64,000 nucleotides of DNA from Fictibacillus arsenicus (GCF_001999465.1 NZ_MQMF01000003.1:310001-374000); one strand, 5' to 3'. Positions 16,394 to 25,632 are shown, numbered from the stretch's first letter. Numbers and translations: made by a program. Notes: generated from the sequence alone by a model not told the origin.

Positions 16394-17789
16394 CACTTGT
16401 ATTCGCATTTTTTGGAACGAGCGGATAAAACAATATTCCAGATGCAAGCAGTGCAATTCCGAAAAGGAATGTTTTGATATCTGCGGTTCCTGCGTATATA
16501 ACCCATATCGAATAAATGGCGGCTAATGCTGCTATAATACCATCGGTCGTTCTTTTGTTGCCCGTCTCTTCATATGTATCCCCTTTTATTACAAGTTTCA
16601 ATTGATAAAGGGATGCAACTATATAAGGAACTAAAAACGCAAGTGTTGCTATAAATATCATAAAGTCAAATGCCTGGGCCATGGATTGTGACACAACTGA
16701 AAATAAAAAGAGCTGTGTACATAAGTTAGTGACCCATAAAGAAAAAACGGGTGCCCCTTTTTTATTTTCCTTTAGAAACGCAGGTATAAACATTCTTTGC
16801 TGTGCTGCCTGAAAAGGTACTTCGGCTGAAAGCAGAACCCAGCCAATCGTAGCCCCTAATAATGAAATAACTCCGAGCAGTGCCATAATCATACTTCCTG
16901 ATGGACCAATTGCAACCATTAGCGCATCAACCAGCGGCTTTTGGGAAGAGACTAATTCATTTTGAGGAAGAGTCCCCATAACTAGTAAAGTAATGCTTAA
17001 ATAAAGTCCCAGAGCTATTAATAGCCCCAAAATAGTAGCTTTTTTAACATCGCTCTTTTTCTTGGCACGTGTCGAAAATACCACCGCGGATTCTACACCA
17101 ACAAACGCCCAAAGAGTTGCGATCGCTGCATTATTGATCTGGCTTAGAAATCCATTAGCTATTCCGCCTTCTCCTTCAACTGGCTCGTAGAAAGGAACAA
17201 TATTACTGCTCTGAAAAGCATACATACATGCAAAAATGAATAATAAGAATCCTAATACTTTTGCAGCAGTAGCTATAAAGTTAACTTTACCAGCGCCTTC
17301 TATCCCATTTAAAATTAAGAAATGCACACCCCATAGAAGAACAGTACAAACGACAAATGTTATGACTCCACCAGTAGTAATCGTTGTTCCCATTACCTTG
17401 AATAAGGAATTTGAACTTGTCATTACAGGAAAGAAAGTAGATAAATAACTTGCAAAAGTTGTTATGATAGCAACGTTTCCTGACCAGTTAGCAACCCAGT
17501 AGCCCCAGCTGACAAGGTAACCGCTTAATAAGGAAGATTTTTTATTTTCTTCAAATAATGCCTTAGCATAGTTTTGCGGACCGCCATTCAATTCTGGTTT
17601 TCTAAGAGACAAATTACCAAAAACCAATGCAGTCATTAATACACCAAAACCTGTAATTACCCAAGCTGATATCACTCCTGCAGGACTAGCCACTTCTGCT
17701 AAAGATCGTGGCAGCATGAAGATTCCTGATCCTACCATATTTCCGACTACCAAAGCTGTTAACACCCAAAAACCTAGATTTCTTTTCAA
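16377..17789 (-). CDS. APC-superfamily amino acid permease/antiporter
   Basis: 470 residues from a TTG start placed six bases after AAAGGTGG; an upstream in-frame TTG has no site. Twelve membrane helices. The first, with VVGNMVGSGIFMLP, is the glycine-rich substrate-binding helix of the basic amino acid/polyamine antiporter family (ArcD, LysP-like YvsH and YdgF relatives). NGGPQNYAKALF and AFVGVESAVVFSTRAK are also family motifs. The substrate is probably a basic amino acid, but this is inference. It is convergent with the symporter. Confidence 0.82.
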   Translation of the reverse strand: MKRNLGFWVLTALVVGNMVGSGIFMLPRSLAEVASPAGVISAWVITGFGVLMTALVFGNLSLRKPELNGGPQNYAKALFEENKKSSLLSGYLVSWGYWVANWSGNVAIITTFASYLSTFFPVMTSSNSLFKVMGTTITTGGVITFVVCTVLLWGVHFLILNGIEGAGKVNFIATAAKVLGFLLFIFACMYAFQSSNIVPFYEPVEGEGGIANGFLSQINNAAIATLWAFVGVESAVVFSTRAKKKSDVKKATILGLLIALGLYLSITLLVMGTLPQNELVSSQKPLVDALMVAIGPSGSMIMALLGVISLLGATIGWVLLSAEVPFQAAQQRMFIPAFLKENKKGAPVFSLWVTNLCTQLFLFSVVSQSMAQAFDFMIFIATLAFLVPYIVASLYQLKLVIKGDTYEETGNKRTTDGIIAALAAIYSIWVIYAGTADIKTFLFGIALLASGILFYPLVPKNANTSEKPAD

Positions 17790-17891
17790 TGAAATACCAC
17801 CTTTCAATCATCATTTATTTTACCCAATAGGCTGAAATTCAAATCGTAACCATTATGGTGGAGGTTTTTTAGATGAAATGGCAGTGTGAAA

Positions 17892-17920
17892 AATAAAAAA
17901 GGAGCCTATGTGCAGGCTCC
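17892..17920 (-). terminator. Intrinsic terminator of cvfB
   Basis: On the minus strand GGAGCCT/AGGCTCC with a 6-base loop is followed by TTTTTTATTTTT. Confidence 0.85.
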
Positions 17921-17926
17921 ATTAAA

Positions 17927-18787
17927 CTATATTTGAAGATAAGTTTTTCCGTTTTCCTGAATGATTTTCTCTTCTTTCATGAGTTTGCCAAGTGCGCGTT
18001 TGAACGCTGCTTTACTCATTTGGAACGTCTCTTTTATTTCATCAGGTGATGATTTATCTGTTAGAGGCATCTGTCCTTTATGTTCGCGGAGGTATTGATA
18101 AATCCGCTCGGCATCTTCACTGTAAGCTACTTCTTTTCTAGCTTTCATGGACAGATTAATTCTTCCGTCTTCACGAACAAAAGCAACCCTTGCACCCAAT
18201 TTTTGCCCCAAGCGCGGCGTTACTTTCAATTCATCATTATGAATAAATCCAATATGCTGTTCATCAGTAAACACCAATACACCAGATTCATTGATTTTAT
18301 AAACATATCCTGATGCTTGCTGATTAAAAGCTGTTTCAGTTGCTGCTTCTGCTTGTTCAACCATTTCTTCTTCTGTAGCTAAGTCAGCAAAAAGACGTCC
18401 CTTTTTATCAAGTTTCATCCCAGAATACAATTTATCACCGATATGCGGCCATTCATCCCACGATTCTGGAAGATCGTCTTTCGAAAGAAGAAGATCTTTT
18501 TTAATGCCAATATGCAAAAATACTCCAAGCTTATGATTTACCCCAGCTACTTCCAGCCATGCCAATGAATCAAGTCTTACTTTTGGAATAGTTTCAGTAG
18601 CCGCTAGTCTCCCTTCATGGTCCTGATAAAGAAAGACTTCAACATTCGAACCTTCTTCATACTTTCCTTTTGCTTCTGCTTTGTGCAAAAGCACCTCTTT
18701 TCCGTCTTCTAAATCTAAAACGTACCCTAAATCTGAATCTCTAAGTACTTTTAGTGTATATACTAATCCAGGTTTTTTTGATTCCAT
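17927..18787 (-). CDS. cvfB: S1-domain RNA-binding protein CvfB (YitL)
   Basis: 286 residues. CvfB/YitL proteins carry three S1-like OB folds (about 1-65, 66-140, 145-215) and a C-terminal winged helix (about 220-286, with LREHKGQMPLTDKSSP and SKAAFKRALGKLMKEEKI). S. aureus CvfB binds RNA and affects virulence gene expression; the role in Bacillus is unknown. Motifs such as LHKAEA, VFLYQDHEGR and MKARKEVAY match the family, and the length is normal. It is monocistronic with a strong terminator, and a repeat element lies upstream. Confidence 0.9.
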   Translation of the reverse strand: MESKKPGLVYTLKVLRDSDLGYVLDLEDGKEVLLHKAEAKGKYEEGSNVEVFLYQDHEGRLAATETIPKVRLDSLAWLEVAGVNHKLGVFLHIGIKKDLLLSKDDLPESWDEWPHIGDKLYSGMKLDKKGRLFADLATEEEMVEQAEAATETAFNQQASGYVYKINESGVLVFTDEQHIGFIHNDELKVTPRLGQKLGARVAFVREDGRINLSMKARKEVAYSEDAERIYQYLREHKGQMPLTDKSSPDEIKETFQMSKAAFKRALGKLMKEEKIIQENGKTYLQI

Positions 18788-18807
18788 CGTTTCATTCCTT
18801 TTCTGTT

Positions 18808-19045
18808 GATCAATTAAGAAGGCTGTTTTCTATAAAATTGTTACTTTTCAATATATCTTTTATAGAGTATGCTTCTGTGATTAGTTGATTGGAGCGCAAG
18901 GAGCGAGACTCCTGCGCGATCAGCGGGACAGGTGAGACTTCTAATGGCGCAAAGCGCCGAGAAGGCTCACCGCACGCCCCGCGGAAAGCGAGCATCCTGG
19001 AGCGGAAATCAACCTCTTCTAGTAGCAACAATATTTACGAATACA
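18808..19045. repeat. Dispersed structured repeat, copy 2 (inverted orientation)
   Basis: Reverse-complement orientation relative to copy 1. From 18884 the core reads GTTGATTGGAGCGCAAGGAG, then GACTCCTGCGCGATCAGCGG, GGCGCAAAGCGCC and GGAGCGGAAATCAAC. The flanks carry AAGGCTGTTTTCTATAAAAT and GTAGCAACAATATTTACG, the terminal motifs seen in other copies. It fills most of the 314-base gap between yycC and cvfB and codes for nothing. Confidence 0.8.
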
Positions 19046-19051
19046 GCGCTA

Positions 19052-19084
19052 AAGAAAAAAAGAAAAACCTACATAGTAGGTTTT
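19052..19084 (-). terminator. Intrinsic terminator of yycC
   Basis: On the minus strand AAAACCTAC/GTAGGTTTT with a 3-base loop is followed by TCTTTTTTTCTTT. Confidence 0.8.
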
Positions 19085-19101
19085 CGCCTTCTTGTTTCTT
19101 T

Positions 19102-19251
19102 TTATTCATCTTGATTATCTTTTGCTGCCTCAAGCTCCATTAGTTTTTTTACTAGTATGTGCTGAGGCATATGCATCAATTGCTCAAGCGGTACATTTAA
19201 CTCTTTTGCTAATTTAACCGCAGTTTCAGCAGATAATTGTAATGGTTTCAT
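19102..19251 (-). CDS. yycC: YycC-like small protein
   Basis: 49 residues. It begins MKPLQLSAETAVKLAKEL and contains the strongly conserved PLEQLMHMPQHIL of the YycC family (function unknown, conserved in Bacillaceae). The ATG at 19249-19251 has GGAGGGAAGC before it. The protein is soluble and helical with a charged tail ending in QDE. It has its own terminator. It lies 56 bases downstream of the fhs stop on the same strand. Confidence 0.85.
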   Translation of the reverse strand: MKPLQLSAETAVKLAKELNVPLEQLMHMPQHILVKKLMELEAAKDNQDE

Positions 19252-19307
19252 ATGCTTCCCTCCAGCAAAAAGTATAGCAGCAAAATAAGCTGTTCACTCA
19301 ATGTTTT

Positions 19308-20996
19308 TTAGAATAGGCCAACTGCTTTACCGTCTTCTGTAACATCCATATTATTAGCAGCAGGAACTTTTGGCAGTCCAGGCATTGTCATTACATCACC
19401 TGTTAATGCCACAATGAATCCAGCCCCAATAGAAGGTTTTAATTCTCTGATCGTTATTGTAAAGTTTTCGGGGCGGCCGAGTTTTTTAGGGTCATCTGAA
19501 AAAGAATACTGTGTTTTGGCCATACAAATAGGAAGTTTGTCCCAGCCAAATTCACTATATTGTTTCATTTGCTTTGATGCTTTAGGTGAAAATTGTACCT
19601 CACCTGCTCCATATACCTTCTTGCATATCGTTTCGATTTTTTCTGAAATAGATAAATCAAGGTCATATAATGGACTGTATTCATTTTTTTCATTTTCAAT
19701 TGTCTCTAAAACTCTTTTTGCAAGTTCTTCTCCGCCTTCTCCGCCTCTTGCCCAAACATCAGCTTCTTCTGATGCAACACCTTTTTTACTGCACCAATCT
19801 TTAATAAAAGCGATTTCTTCTTCGGTGTCTGTAACAAACTTATTTATGGCTACAACAACTGGAACTCCAAATTGTTTCAATGTCTCAAGGTGTTTTTCAA
19901 GATTCGGCATTCCCTTTTCAAGTGCAGCAACATCTGGAGTTTTTAAATATTCCTTTGCTAGTCCTCCATGCATCTTAAGTGCTCTTACTGTTGCAACGAT
20001 CACTACGGCACTAGGATTAATTCCAGCATATCTTGCCTTTATATCTAAAAACTTTTCAGCACCTAAATCAGCACCGAATCCTGCTTCAGTTACAACCATG
20101 TCCCCAAGCTTTGATGCCATTTTTGTTGCAATTACACTGTTGCATCCATGAGCGATATTTGCAAATGGCCCGCCATGAACAAGAGCTGGTGTATTCTCGA
20201 GTGTTTGAACAATATTAGGTCGAATCGCATCTTTTAACAGAAGGGTAAGCGCACCATGTGCATTCAAATCCCCAGCTGTTACAGGCTCATTATCATAATC
20301 GAAAGCTACTACCATTCTTGATAGTCTGAGCTTTAAATCTTCAAGGTTATTAGCCAAACAAAAAATGGCCATGATTTCTGAAGCAACTGTAATGTCAAAT
20401 CCGTCTTCACGTGGTACACCTTGGACAGGTCCGCCTAAACCGATAACAATCTTTCTTAATGCACGATCGTTCATATCTAAAGCGCGTTTCCAAATGATTC
20501 TGCGTGGATCAATATTTAATGAATTGCCTTGATGGATATGATTATCTATAAGTGCAGCTAGAGCATTATTTGCAGTTGTGATCGCATGAAGGTCTCCTGT
20601 GAAATGAAGGTTGATATCTTCCATCGGCATTACTTGAGAGTAACCTCCGCCTGCTGCACCGCCTTTTATCCCCATGCTAGGGCCAAGAGAAGGTTCGCGT
20701 AAAGCGATAATCGTTTTCTTCCCAACGCGGTTAAGTGCTTGTCCAAGTCCTACAGTGACAGTAGATTTACCTTCCCCTGCAGGTGTTGGACTGATTGCTG
20801 TAACTAAGACTACTTTTCCATCCTCAACATTTTGAAGCTTTTGAAATAGATCTAAGGATAGTTTCCCTTTATATCTTCCGTAAGGTTCCCAATCATCTTC
20901 ATCAATTCCGAGTTGTCCTACAATTTCTTCAATGCGCAGCATCTTAGCTGATTGAGCAATCTCGATATCACTTTTAAACGTAACCTTTTCTAGCAT
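19308..20996 (-). CDS. fhs: Formate--tetrahydrofolate ligase
   Basis: 562 residues. It makes 10-formyl-THF from formate, ATP and THF, feeding purine and formyl-Met synthesis. The P-loop TPAGEGKST (near residue 70), the [21 protein letters not shown] segment and the conserved C-terminus [14 protein letters not shown] are all intact. The start is the ATG followed by CTAGAAAAGG, chosen because GGAGGG lies ten bases upstream; two earlier in-frame starts would add 12 residues not seen in relatives. Note that B. subtilis 168 lacks fhs while B. cereus has it. It is divergent from the ferredoxin gene. Confidence 0.95.
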   Translation of the reverse strand: MLEKVTFKSDIEIAQSAKMLRIEEIVGQLGIDEDDWEPYGRYKGKLSLDLFQKLQNVEDGKVVLVTAISPTPAGEGKSTVTVGLGQALNRVGKKTIIALREPSLGPSMGIKGGAAGGGYSQVMPMEDINLHFTGDLHAITTANNALAALIDNHIHQGNSLNIDPRRIIWKRALDMNDRALRKIVIGLGGPVQGVPREDGFDITVASEIMAIFCLANNLEDLKLRLSRMVVAFDYDNEPVTAGDLNAHGALTLLLKDAIRPNIVQTLENTPALVHGGPFANIAHGCNSVIATKMASKLGDMVVTEAGFGADLGAEKFLDIKARYAGINPSAVVIVATVRALKMHGGLAKEYLKTPDVAALEKGMPNLEKHLETLKQFGVPVVVAINKFVTDTEEEIAFIKDWCSKKGVASEEADVWARGGEGGEELAKRVLETIENEKNEYSPLYDLDLSISEKIETICKKVYGAGEVQFSPKASKQMKQYSEFGWDKLPICMAKTQYSFSDDPKKLGRPENFTITIRELKPSIGAGFIVALTGDVMTMPGLPKVPAANNMDVTEDGKAVGLF

Positions 20997-21099
20997 GTTG
21001 ATTAGACCCTCCATATGTAAAATTGTCTCCACTCTCTATTGTATATGAAATAAGTATGTGATGCGATTAGTTTTTATATGATAACTTTGATTCGTTTAG

Positions 21100-21127
21100 T
21101 TTACTTGAATTCAGGTTATCGTATAAT
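21100..21127 (+). promoter_or_regulatory. Sigma-A type promoter of the ferredoxin gene
   Basis: TTTACT, a 16-base spacer and TATAAT, about 35 bases upstream of the ferredoxin start. The -10 is perfect and the -35 is weak. Confidence 0.5.
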
Positions 21128-21161
21128 AGAAATGGAAAGATATTCTTAAGGAGGCACCTTA

Positions 21162-21491
21162 ATGGCAAAAATTGATGTACAAGGCTATGGGACGTATAAC
21201 ATCGAAAATGGCAAAAAACTTGTTTTGGCATTAGAAGACAATGGAATTGATATTCTTCACCGCTGTGGAGGAAAAGCAAAATGTACTTCTTGCCGTGTAG
21301 AAGTATTATCCGGAGATTTGGGTCCAATTGGTGAAAAAGAAGCGAACATTATTGAAACAAAAGGCTTATCAGACAACGTTAGACTTTCCTGTCAGATTTG
21401 CGTGAGTACAGATGCGTCAATCAAACCTGTACTTACTGTTAGTTCTGAAGGTTTAGATGCTGGACCGCGTCCAGCTGAAGAATGCGAATAA
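21162..21491 (+). CDS. 2Fe-2S ferredoxin
   Basis: 109 residues with the plant-type cluster pattern Cys35-x5-Cys41-x2-Cys44-x32-Cys77, in HRCGGKAKCTSCRVEV and RLSCQI. It is probably a soluble electron carrier; the partner enzyme is not encoded nearby. AAGGAGGC precedes the ATG. It is monocistronic with a strong terminator. Similar short ferredoxins are found alone in many Bacillus genomes, so the context gives no pathway. Confidence 0.88.
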   Translation: MAKIDVQGYGTYNIENGKKLVLALEDNGIDILHRCGGKAKCTSCRVEVLSGDLGPIGEKEANIIETKGLSDNVRLSCQICVSTDASIKPVLTVSSEGLDAGPRPAEECE

Positions 21492-21516
21492 AAAAGGGCC
21501 GTTGTGGCCCTTTTTT
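21490..21516 (+). terminator. Intrinsic terminator of the ferredoxin gene
   Basis: The stem AAAAAGGGCC/GGCCCTTTTT with loop GTTGT is followed by T residues. Confidence 0.9.
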
Positions 21517-21554
21517 GTTGAGAAATGTTGAAATATCAATAAAACTAAGTCAAA

Positions 21555-21638
21555 GGTGAAATTAAGTTCATCATTGGTGGATATATATATGCATTTGGTG
21601 AAATTAATTATGAAAACGGTGAAATTATTCCGCCGAAA
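21555..21638. repeat. Four-unit 21-bp degenerate tandem repeat (GGTGAAATTA)
   Basis: GGTG begins at 21555, 21576, 21597 and 21618, exactly 21 bases apart. Units 1, 3 and 4 carry GGTGAAATTA; unit 2 is GGTGGATATA. The remainder of each unit is poorly conserved. It lies between the ferredoxin terminator and the end of the convergent HD gene, outside any gene. Confidence 0.7.
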
Positions 21639-21658
21639 TGTACTTTAATTTAGAATTT

Positions 21659-22303
21659 CTACTTTTTCCCTTCCCATTCACCAAAAAACTGTTCTAAAAA
21701 GCTCTCCAAGAACGCATGACGTTCATCCGCAAGATTTTTTGCAGATGCTGTATTCATTTTGTCTTTTAACTTTAACAATTTTTCATAAAAGTGGTTAACG
21801 GCTGTACTCTTTTCATTCCGGTATTGATCTTTCGTCATCTTCTCCCTGACTGGTATCTGCGGGTCATACATCAATTGTCCTTTTGCTCCTGAATAGGCAA
21901 AAGTCCTTCCGATCCCTATCGCCCCGATAGCATCTAGCCTGTCAGCATCTTGAACAACTTTTCCTTCAAGTGTTTGCATGGCTGACTGATTTCCGCCTTT
22001 AAACGACATCGTACTTATAATAGATATAATTTGATCTATATAATGACTTTCTAAGGCAATAGACTTCAGCCATAATTTTACCTCTTCCAGCCCTTTTTCT
22101 TCCGTGCCTGCAATTTTTTCATCAGCTATATCATGAAGCAAGGCTGCCATTACACATATAAAATAATCAGCACCTTCTTGCTCTGCAATGTTTTCTGCCA
22201 GCTTTTTTACACGGTAAATATGGTACCAGTCATGCCCGCTGCTTTCATCTTTTAATTTTTCTTTAACAAATTCTTCAGTTTTTTCTATTATTAATTGGTT
22301 CAT
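21659..22303 (-). CDS. HD-domain phosphohydrolase (YpgQ-like)
   Basis: 214 residues from an ATG preceded by GTGGGG; a TTG six codons earlier is the only alternative. The HD metal motif is spread as His near residue 25 (GHDWYHIYRV), LLHDIADEK near 65-73 and a late Asp in VVQDADRLDAIGAIGIGR. This is the YpgQ/YedJ type, for which nucleotide pyrophosphatase activity has been described. Cytosolic. The gene directly follows, and almost touches, the uncharacterised gene at 22306-22605, forming an operon. Confidence 0.82.
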   Translation of the reverse strand: MNQLIIEKTEEFVKEKLKDESSGHDWYHIYRVKKLAENIAEQEGADYFICVMAALLHDIADEKIAGTEEKGLEEVKLWLKSIALESHYIDQIISIISTMSFKGGNQSAMQTLEGKVVQDADRLDAIGAIGIGRTFAYSGAKGQLMYDPQIPVREKMTKDQYRNEKSTAVNHFYEKLLKLKDKMNTASAKNLADERHAFLESFLEQFFGEWEGKK

Positions 22304-22305
22304 TT

Positions 22306-22605
22306 TTACCCCACTGTACAAGATTTGTTAATTTCTCTGTTCGATTGTAAACGGTCAAGTAATTCATATGCGCGTTTCCTAGATCGGACATCTTCTTGAA
22401 CAAATGATTCAAGCAGTGCAATAAAGTAACTCCCATCAAAAGATAATTGTTTGACGAGTGTAACTTCTAAAGCTATTTTCACCTGAGATTCAGATGCTTC
22501 TGTATAATGTCTGCCAAAATCAATAAAATGAAGATCTCCATCTGAAAGACGAAAACCTTTTGAAGCTAGCAATGCTACATAATCTTCTAAAATGTTTGCT
22601 GCCAT
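22306..22605 (-). CDS. Small protein, possibly DUF6123
   Basis: 99 residues. It begins MAANILEDYVALLASKGFRL and contains LHFIDFGRHYTEAS and LSFDGSYFIALLESF, the general pattern I associate with the DUF6123 family of Bacillaceae. Function is unknown. It is alpha-helical and soluble. Its stop lies two bases from the ATG of the HD-domain gene, so the two are translated together. The family name is uncertain. Confidence 0.65.
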   Translation of the reverse strand: MAANILEDYVALLASKGFRLSDGDLHFIDFGRHYTEASESQVKIALEVTLVKQLSFDGSYFIALLESFVQEDVRSRKRAYELLDRLQSNREINKSCTVG

Positions 22606-22657
22606 GTTTTACTCAACCCCAAAATCCAAAGTTTCTAGTAAATTGTACCAGTTAGAA

Positions 22658-23326
22658 TCAGGAATTATCAATGACTTCTTTTTTTGCTTTGATGATCTTG
22701 CCATTTAAAGCCTGATTTACTAATTGGTCAGCATCTTTATTTTCATTTCTTGCAATCCATTCGTAAACAGGTTCAATCTGAAGCTTCTTAAACAGTGTTT
22801 CGATTTTATCTGCCCAGTTTTGAAGGTTCACTTCATAACATGGCCATTCTCCTTTCATCTGTTCGATTACTACCTTTGAGTCTCCTTGAATTAAGACCTG
22901 CTCATATTGAACACCAAGCTCTTCAAGTTCCCTGGCAGCAGACCATAACGCTGCGTACTCTGCTTCATTGTTCGATTCAATATTGGTAAAACTGGCATTT
23001 TTCTTTAGTCGGTAATTTATGCCGTTCTGCGAGAAATAAATAATGATTCCTTGGCCGCTCATTCTGGATTCCGTTAAAAAACCTCCATCAAAAAATACAC
23101 GGATTTCTTTAGGCTCTTCTTTTTTAACTTCAGTAAGTTTTAACAGTTCTTTTTTTGTCCATGTTACACCTTTTGTGTCGATGAATATCAACTCAGAAAT
23201 TCGGCCCGTTTTTTCCAGATCATTCGCCGTAAAAATTGCTTCTTGCAAAGAAACAGGATCTGAAACAAAACGAATTTTCAATTGTGATTTTGGATGTTTG
23301 TACATATATTCTAGGGAGAATTTCAT
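22658..23326 (-). CDS. ypeP: RNase H-fold protein YpeP
   Basis: 222 residues. An N-terminal domain of about 70 residues precedes an RNase HI-type domain whose four acidic residues are kept: Asp80 (FFDGG), Glu123 (NNEAEYAAL), Asp149 (QGDSK) and Asp198 (NKDAD). This matches B. subtilis YpeP. The expected activity is cleavage of RNA in RNA-DNA hybrids, though YpeP is not well proven biochemically. It is divergent from a second RNase H-fold gene, ypdQ, with 73 bases between them. Confidence 0.85.
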   Translation of the reverse strand: MKFSLEYMYKHPKSQLKIRFVSDPVSLQEAIFTANDLEKTGRISELIFIDTKGVTWTKKELLKLTEVKKEEPKEIRVFFDGGFLTESRMSGQGIIIYFSQNGINYRLKKNASFTNIESNNEAEYAALWSAARELEELGVQYEQVLIQGDSKVVIEQMKGEWPCYEVNLQNWADKIETLFKKLQIEPVYEWIARNENKDADQLVNQALNGKIIKAKKEVIDNS

Positions 23327-23399
23327 AGCAATCTCCTTTTTGTTTTATTTAAAGTGCATTATAATACGTATATAAATTTACACAGAGGAGAGTCATCAA

Positions 23400-23801
23400 T
23401 TGATCGAAGTATATATAGATGGTGCAAGTGCTGGTGATCCAGGATTGTCAGGTGCAGGAGTTTATGTGAAAGTCGGAGATGGCACAACCCAGTCTTATCG
23501 TTTCCCATTAGGCAATATGTCTAACCATGAAGCAGAGTTTCAGGCTCTAATACGAGGCTTGGAGTTATGTGTTGAAAACAAGTGGCAGATTGTTTCATTC
23601 CGGACAGATTCTCAAGCTGTAGAAAGTGCAGTAGACAAAAGATATGCTAAAGACAAAAGGTATACTGTGCTTCTTGAAACCGTTCTCTCTTTAGCAGATC
23701 AGCTCGATTTATTCTTTATCAAATGGATACCATCCAAACAAAATAAAGCAGCAGATGAACTGGCCAGGAAAGCTATCCAGTTAAACAGGAGTTCCAAATG
23801 A
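23400..23801 (+). CDS. ypdQ: RNase H-fold protein YpdQ (reverse-transcriptase-like domain)
   Basis: 133 residues, a minimal RNase HI domain. The acidic set is Asp7 (YIDGASAG), Glu46 (NHEAEFQAL), Asp70 (FRTDS) and Asp119 (NKAADELA). It starts at a TTG with GAGGAG nine bases upstream. It closely follows B. subtilis YpdQ, reported there as lacking clear activity in some assays; here all four residues are in place. It overlaps the DMT transporter start by four bases (ATGA), so the two form an operon. Confidence 0.88.
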   Translation: MIEVYIDGASAGDPGLSGAGVYVKVGDGTTQSYRFPLGNMSNHEAEFQALIRGLELCVENKWQIVSFRTDSQAVESAVDKRYAKDKRYTVLLETVLSLADQLDLFFIKWIPSKQNKAADELARKAIQLNRSSK

Positions 23802-24724
23802 TAAAGAAACCATGGTTTGCTGATTTTAATCTGCTATTAGTCGCACTTGTCTGGGGAACGACGTTTGTCATTGTTCAAAAAGCGATCGCTTTTCTTGAAC
23901 CTTATTCATTTAATACTGTCCGTTTTTTTATAGCTGCCATACTATTATTATTCATTATATACTTTTTTAAGCGTTCATCTTTTAGGAAATTTAAAAATAA
24001 AAATCTATTAAAAAGTGGAACATTATTAGGTTTTTGGCTATTTTTAGGGTACGGATTTCAGACTGTTGGACTTCTATATACGACTTCCTCAAAAGCTGGA
24101 TTTATAACAGGATTAAGTGTGGTGCTTGTCCCTCTTTTTAGCTACGCACTGCTAAAACAAAAACTGAACTGGCAGATCGGCATAAGTTCATTGCTTGCAG
24201 TGGCTGGACTGTACTTACTTACAATCCATAATAGTTTTTCTCTAAATATAGGTGATGGTTATGTTCTTTTATGTGCTGTATCGTTTGCAATGCATATTGT
24301 TTTTACAGGTAAATTTGCAAAATCCTTTGATGCTTTATGCCTGACAGTTATACAGCTGTTTACTGTGTCATTTTTAAGCTTTATTACAGCATTTTTTACG
24401 GAGCAATGGCAGGAAATATTTGCAGCGAATATGCTGCTTAAATCTGAAGTCATTACAGCCCTTCTGATCACTTCATTGTTTGCGACTGCTCTCGCCTTTT
24501 TAGCCCAAACGTATTTTCAATCTTTTACTACTCCTGCAAGAGTGGCATTGATATTTGCGATGGAACCGGTATTTGCAGCAATCACTGCTTTTATTGTACT
24601 TAATGAACGCTTAGGTTCAAAAGCACTTATCGGTTGTATTCTCATTTTGTTCGGTATGATTCTCTCTGAATTGAAATACAGTGATTTTACATTTAAAAAG
24701 AAAACAAAAAGAGTGGGATATTAA
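23798..24724 (+). CDS. EamA/DMT family transporter
   Basis: 308 residues with ten hydrophobic helices in two EamA repeats (about 12-145 and 152-295). VALVWGTTFVIVQKAI at the start, GLLYTTSSKAGFITGL, and MEPVFAAITAFIVLNERLG near the end are standard for the drug/metabolite transporter superfamily. Substrate unknown. It is translationally coupled to ypdQ, and its end overlaps that of the convergent ypcP. Confidence 0.85.
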   Translation: MIKKPWFADFNLLLVALVWGTTFVIVQKAIAFLEPYSFNTVRFFIAAILLLFIIYFFKRSSFRKFKNKNLLKSGTLLGFWLFLGYGFQTVGLLYTTSSKAGFITGLSVVLVPLFSYALLKQKLNWQIGISSLLAVAGLYLLTIHNSFSLNIGDGYVLLCAVSFAMHIVFTGKFAKSFDALCLTVIQLFTVSFLSFITAFFTEQWQEIFAANMLLKSEVITALLITSLFATALAFLAQTYFQSFTTPARVALIFAMEPVFAAITAFIVLNERLGSKALIGCILILFGMILSELKYSDFTFKKKTKRVGY

Positions 24725-24733
24725 CCCACTCTT
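24710..24733. terminator. Bidirectional terminator
   Basis: AGAGTGGG/CCCACTCT with a 7-base loop, lying across the overlapping 3' ends of the DMT transporter and ypcP genes. Confidence 0.75.
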
Positions 24734-25608
24734 ATTTGTATTTCCAAAGCATGCAAAGCTTCTCGAACCGCCTCTTTATTTAATAGATATCTGCATTCTT
24801 CAAGGTCTCTGTCAACTATATCTGGAACATCAGTGAAGATGGTGCATAAATCCTTACTTAATACGGCCATATCCTTTCCTGCTTCAAGCTTTTTCAGATA
24901 ACGTTTGTACTTAGGATCTAGATTTTCGAAATTTTCATAAATGAGCTCAACTGCACCATATTGCTGAATGAGTGGCAGGGCAGCTTTATCTCCTACACCA
25001 GCTACTCCAGGGATGTTATCACTTTTATCACCTAATAATGCTTTTACATCTATCCATTGTGCAGGAGTAATCCCATACTCTTCTTGAAAATGATTCAGTG
25101 TATATTTTAACTCTTCACGTTTTATTGATATAAGCTGTGATGTTCGATCACATAACAGTTGTAATAGGTCACGGTCATTGCTGTAAATGATGCACTCCCC
25201 GTCTCTTTCATTCCGCCAGCGGTTTACCATTGTTCCGATGATATCATCTGCTTCATACCTAGGAATTGTAAGCTGTGTAATTCCAATCGTATCAAATAAT
25301 TCAACAAGTGTTTCATATTGCTGAATGAGTGGTTCTGGCAGTTCGTTTCTTGTTCCTTTATACTCTGCAAATTTTTCGCGTCTAAGCGTTTCTTCCCGCT
25401 TCACATCCCAAGCAACTGCAATATGTGTAGGCTCGTGTTCTCTGACAAGCATGAGTAATTTCTGTATGGTTACACGGATTGCATTCGTAAATTGTCCTTT
25501 TGAATTTCGCGGCAGGTCATGCATCTCTTTGCCATATGCTGTTGCAAAATAGCATCTGCTCAGCAGGTTGAATCCATCGATCAAAAGCAAAACTTCTTTC
25601 TTCTCCAT
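24721..25608 (-). CDS. ypcP: 5'-3' exonuclease YpcP (FEN/PolI-N type)
   Basis: 295 residues, equivalent to the 5' nuclease domain of DNA polymerase I without the polymerase. The acidic metal site is visible: LLIDGFNLLSRC (about 7-18), RYEADDIIGT (about 119-128) and YSNDRDLLQLL (about 142-152). The helix-hairpin-helix region is LLGDKSDNIPGVAGVGDKAA (about 191-210). YpcP removes RNA primers or flaps and overlaps in role with PolA. GGGGG precedes the ATG. A 6S-like RNA and its terminator lie directly upstream. Confidence 0.9.
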   Translation of the reverse strand: MEKKEVLLLIDGFNLLSRCYFATAYGKEMHDLPRNSKGQFTNAIRVTIQKLLMLVREHEPTHIAVAWDVKREETLRREKFAEYKGTRNELPEPLIQQYETLVELFDTIGITQLTIPRYEADDIIGTMVNRWRNERDGECIIYSNDRDLLQLLCDRTSQLISIKREELKYTLNHFQEEYGITPAQWIDVKALLGDKSDNIPGVAGVGDKAALPLIQQYGAVELIYENFENLDPKYKRYLKKLEAGKDMAVLSKDLCTIFTDVPDIVDRDLEECRYLLNKEAVREALHALEIQIRVG

Positions 25609-25632
25609 TCCAATATCCCCCGGTTATGTTAT

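Noticed and set aside
21555-21638. Possible CRISPR array
   Set aside because: The unit is only 21 bases with no separate spacers, only four degenerate units exist, and no cas genes are present.
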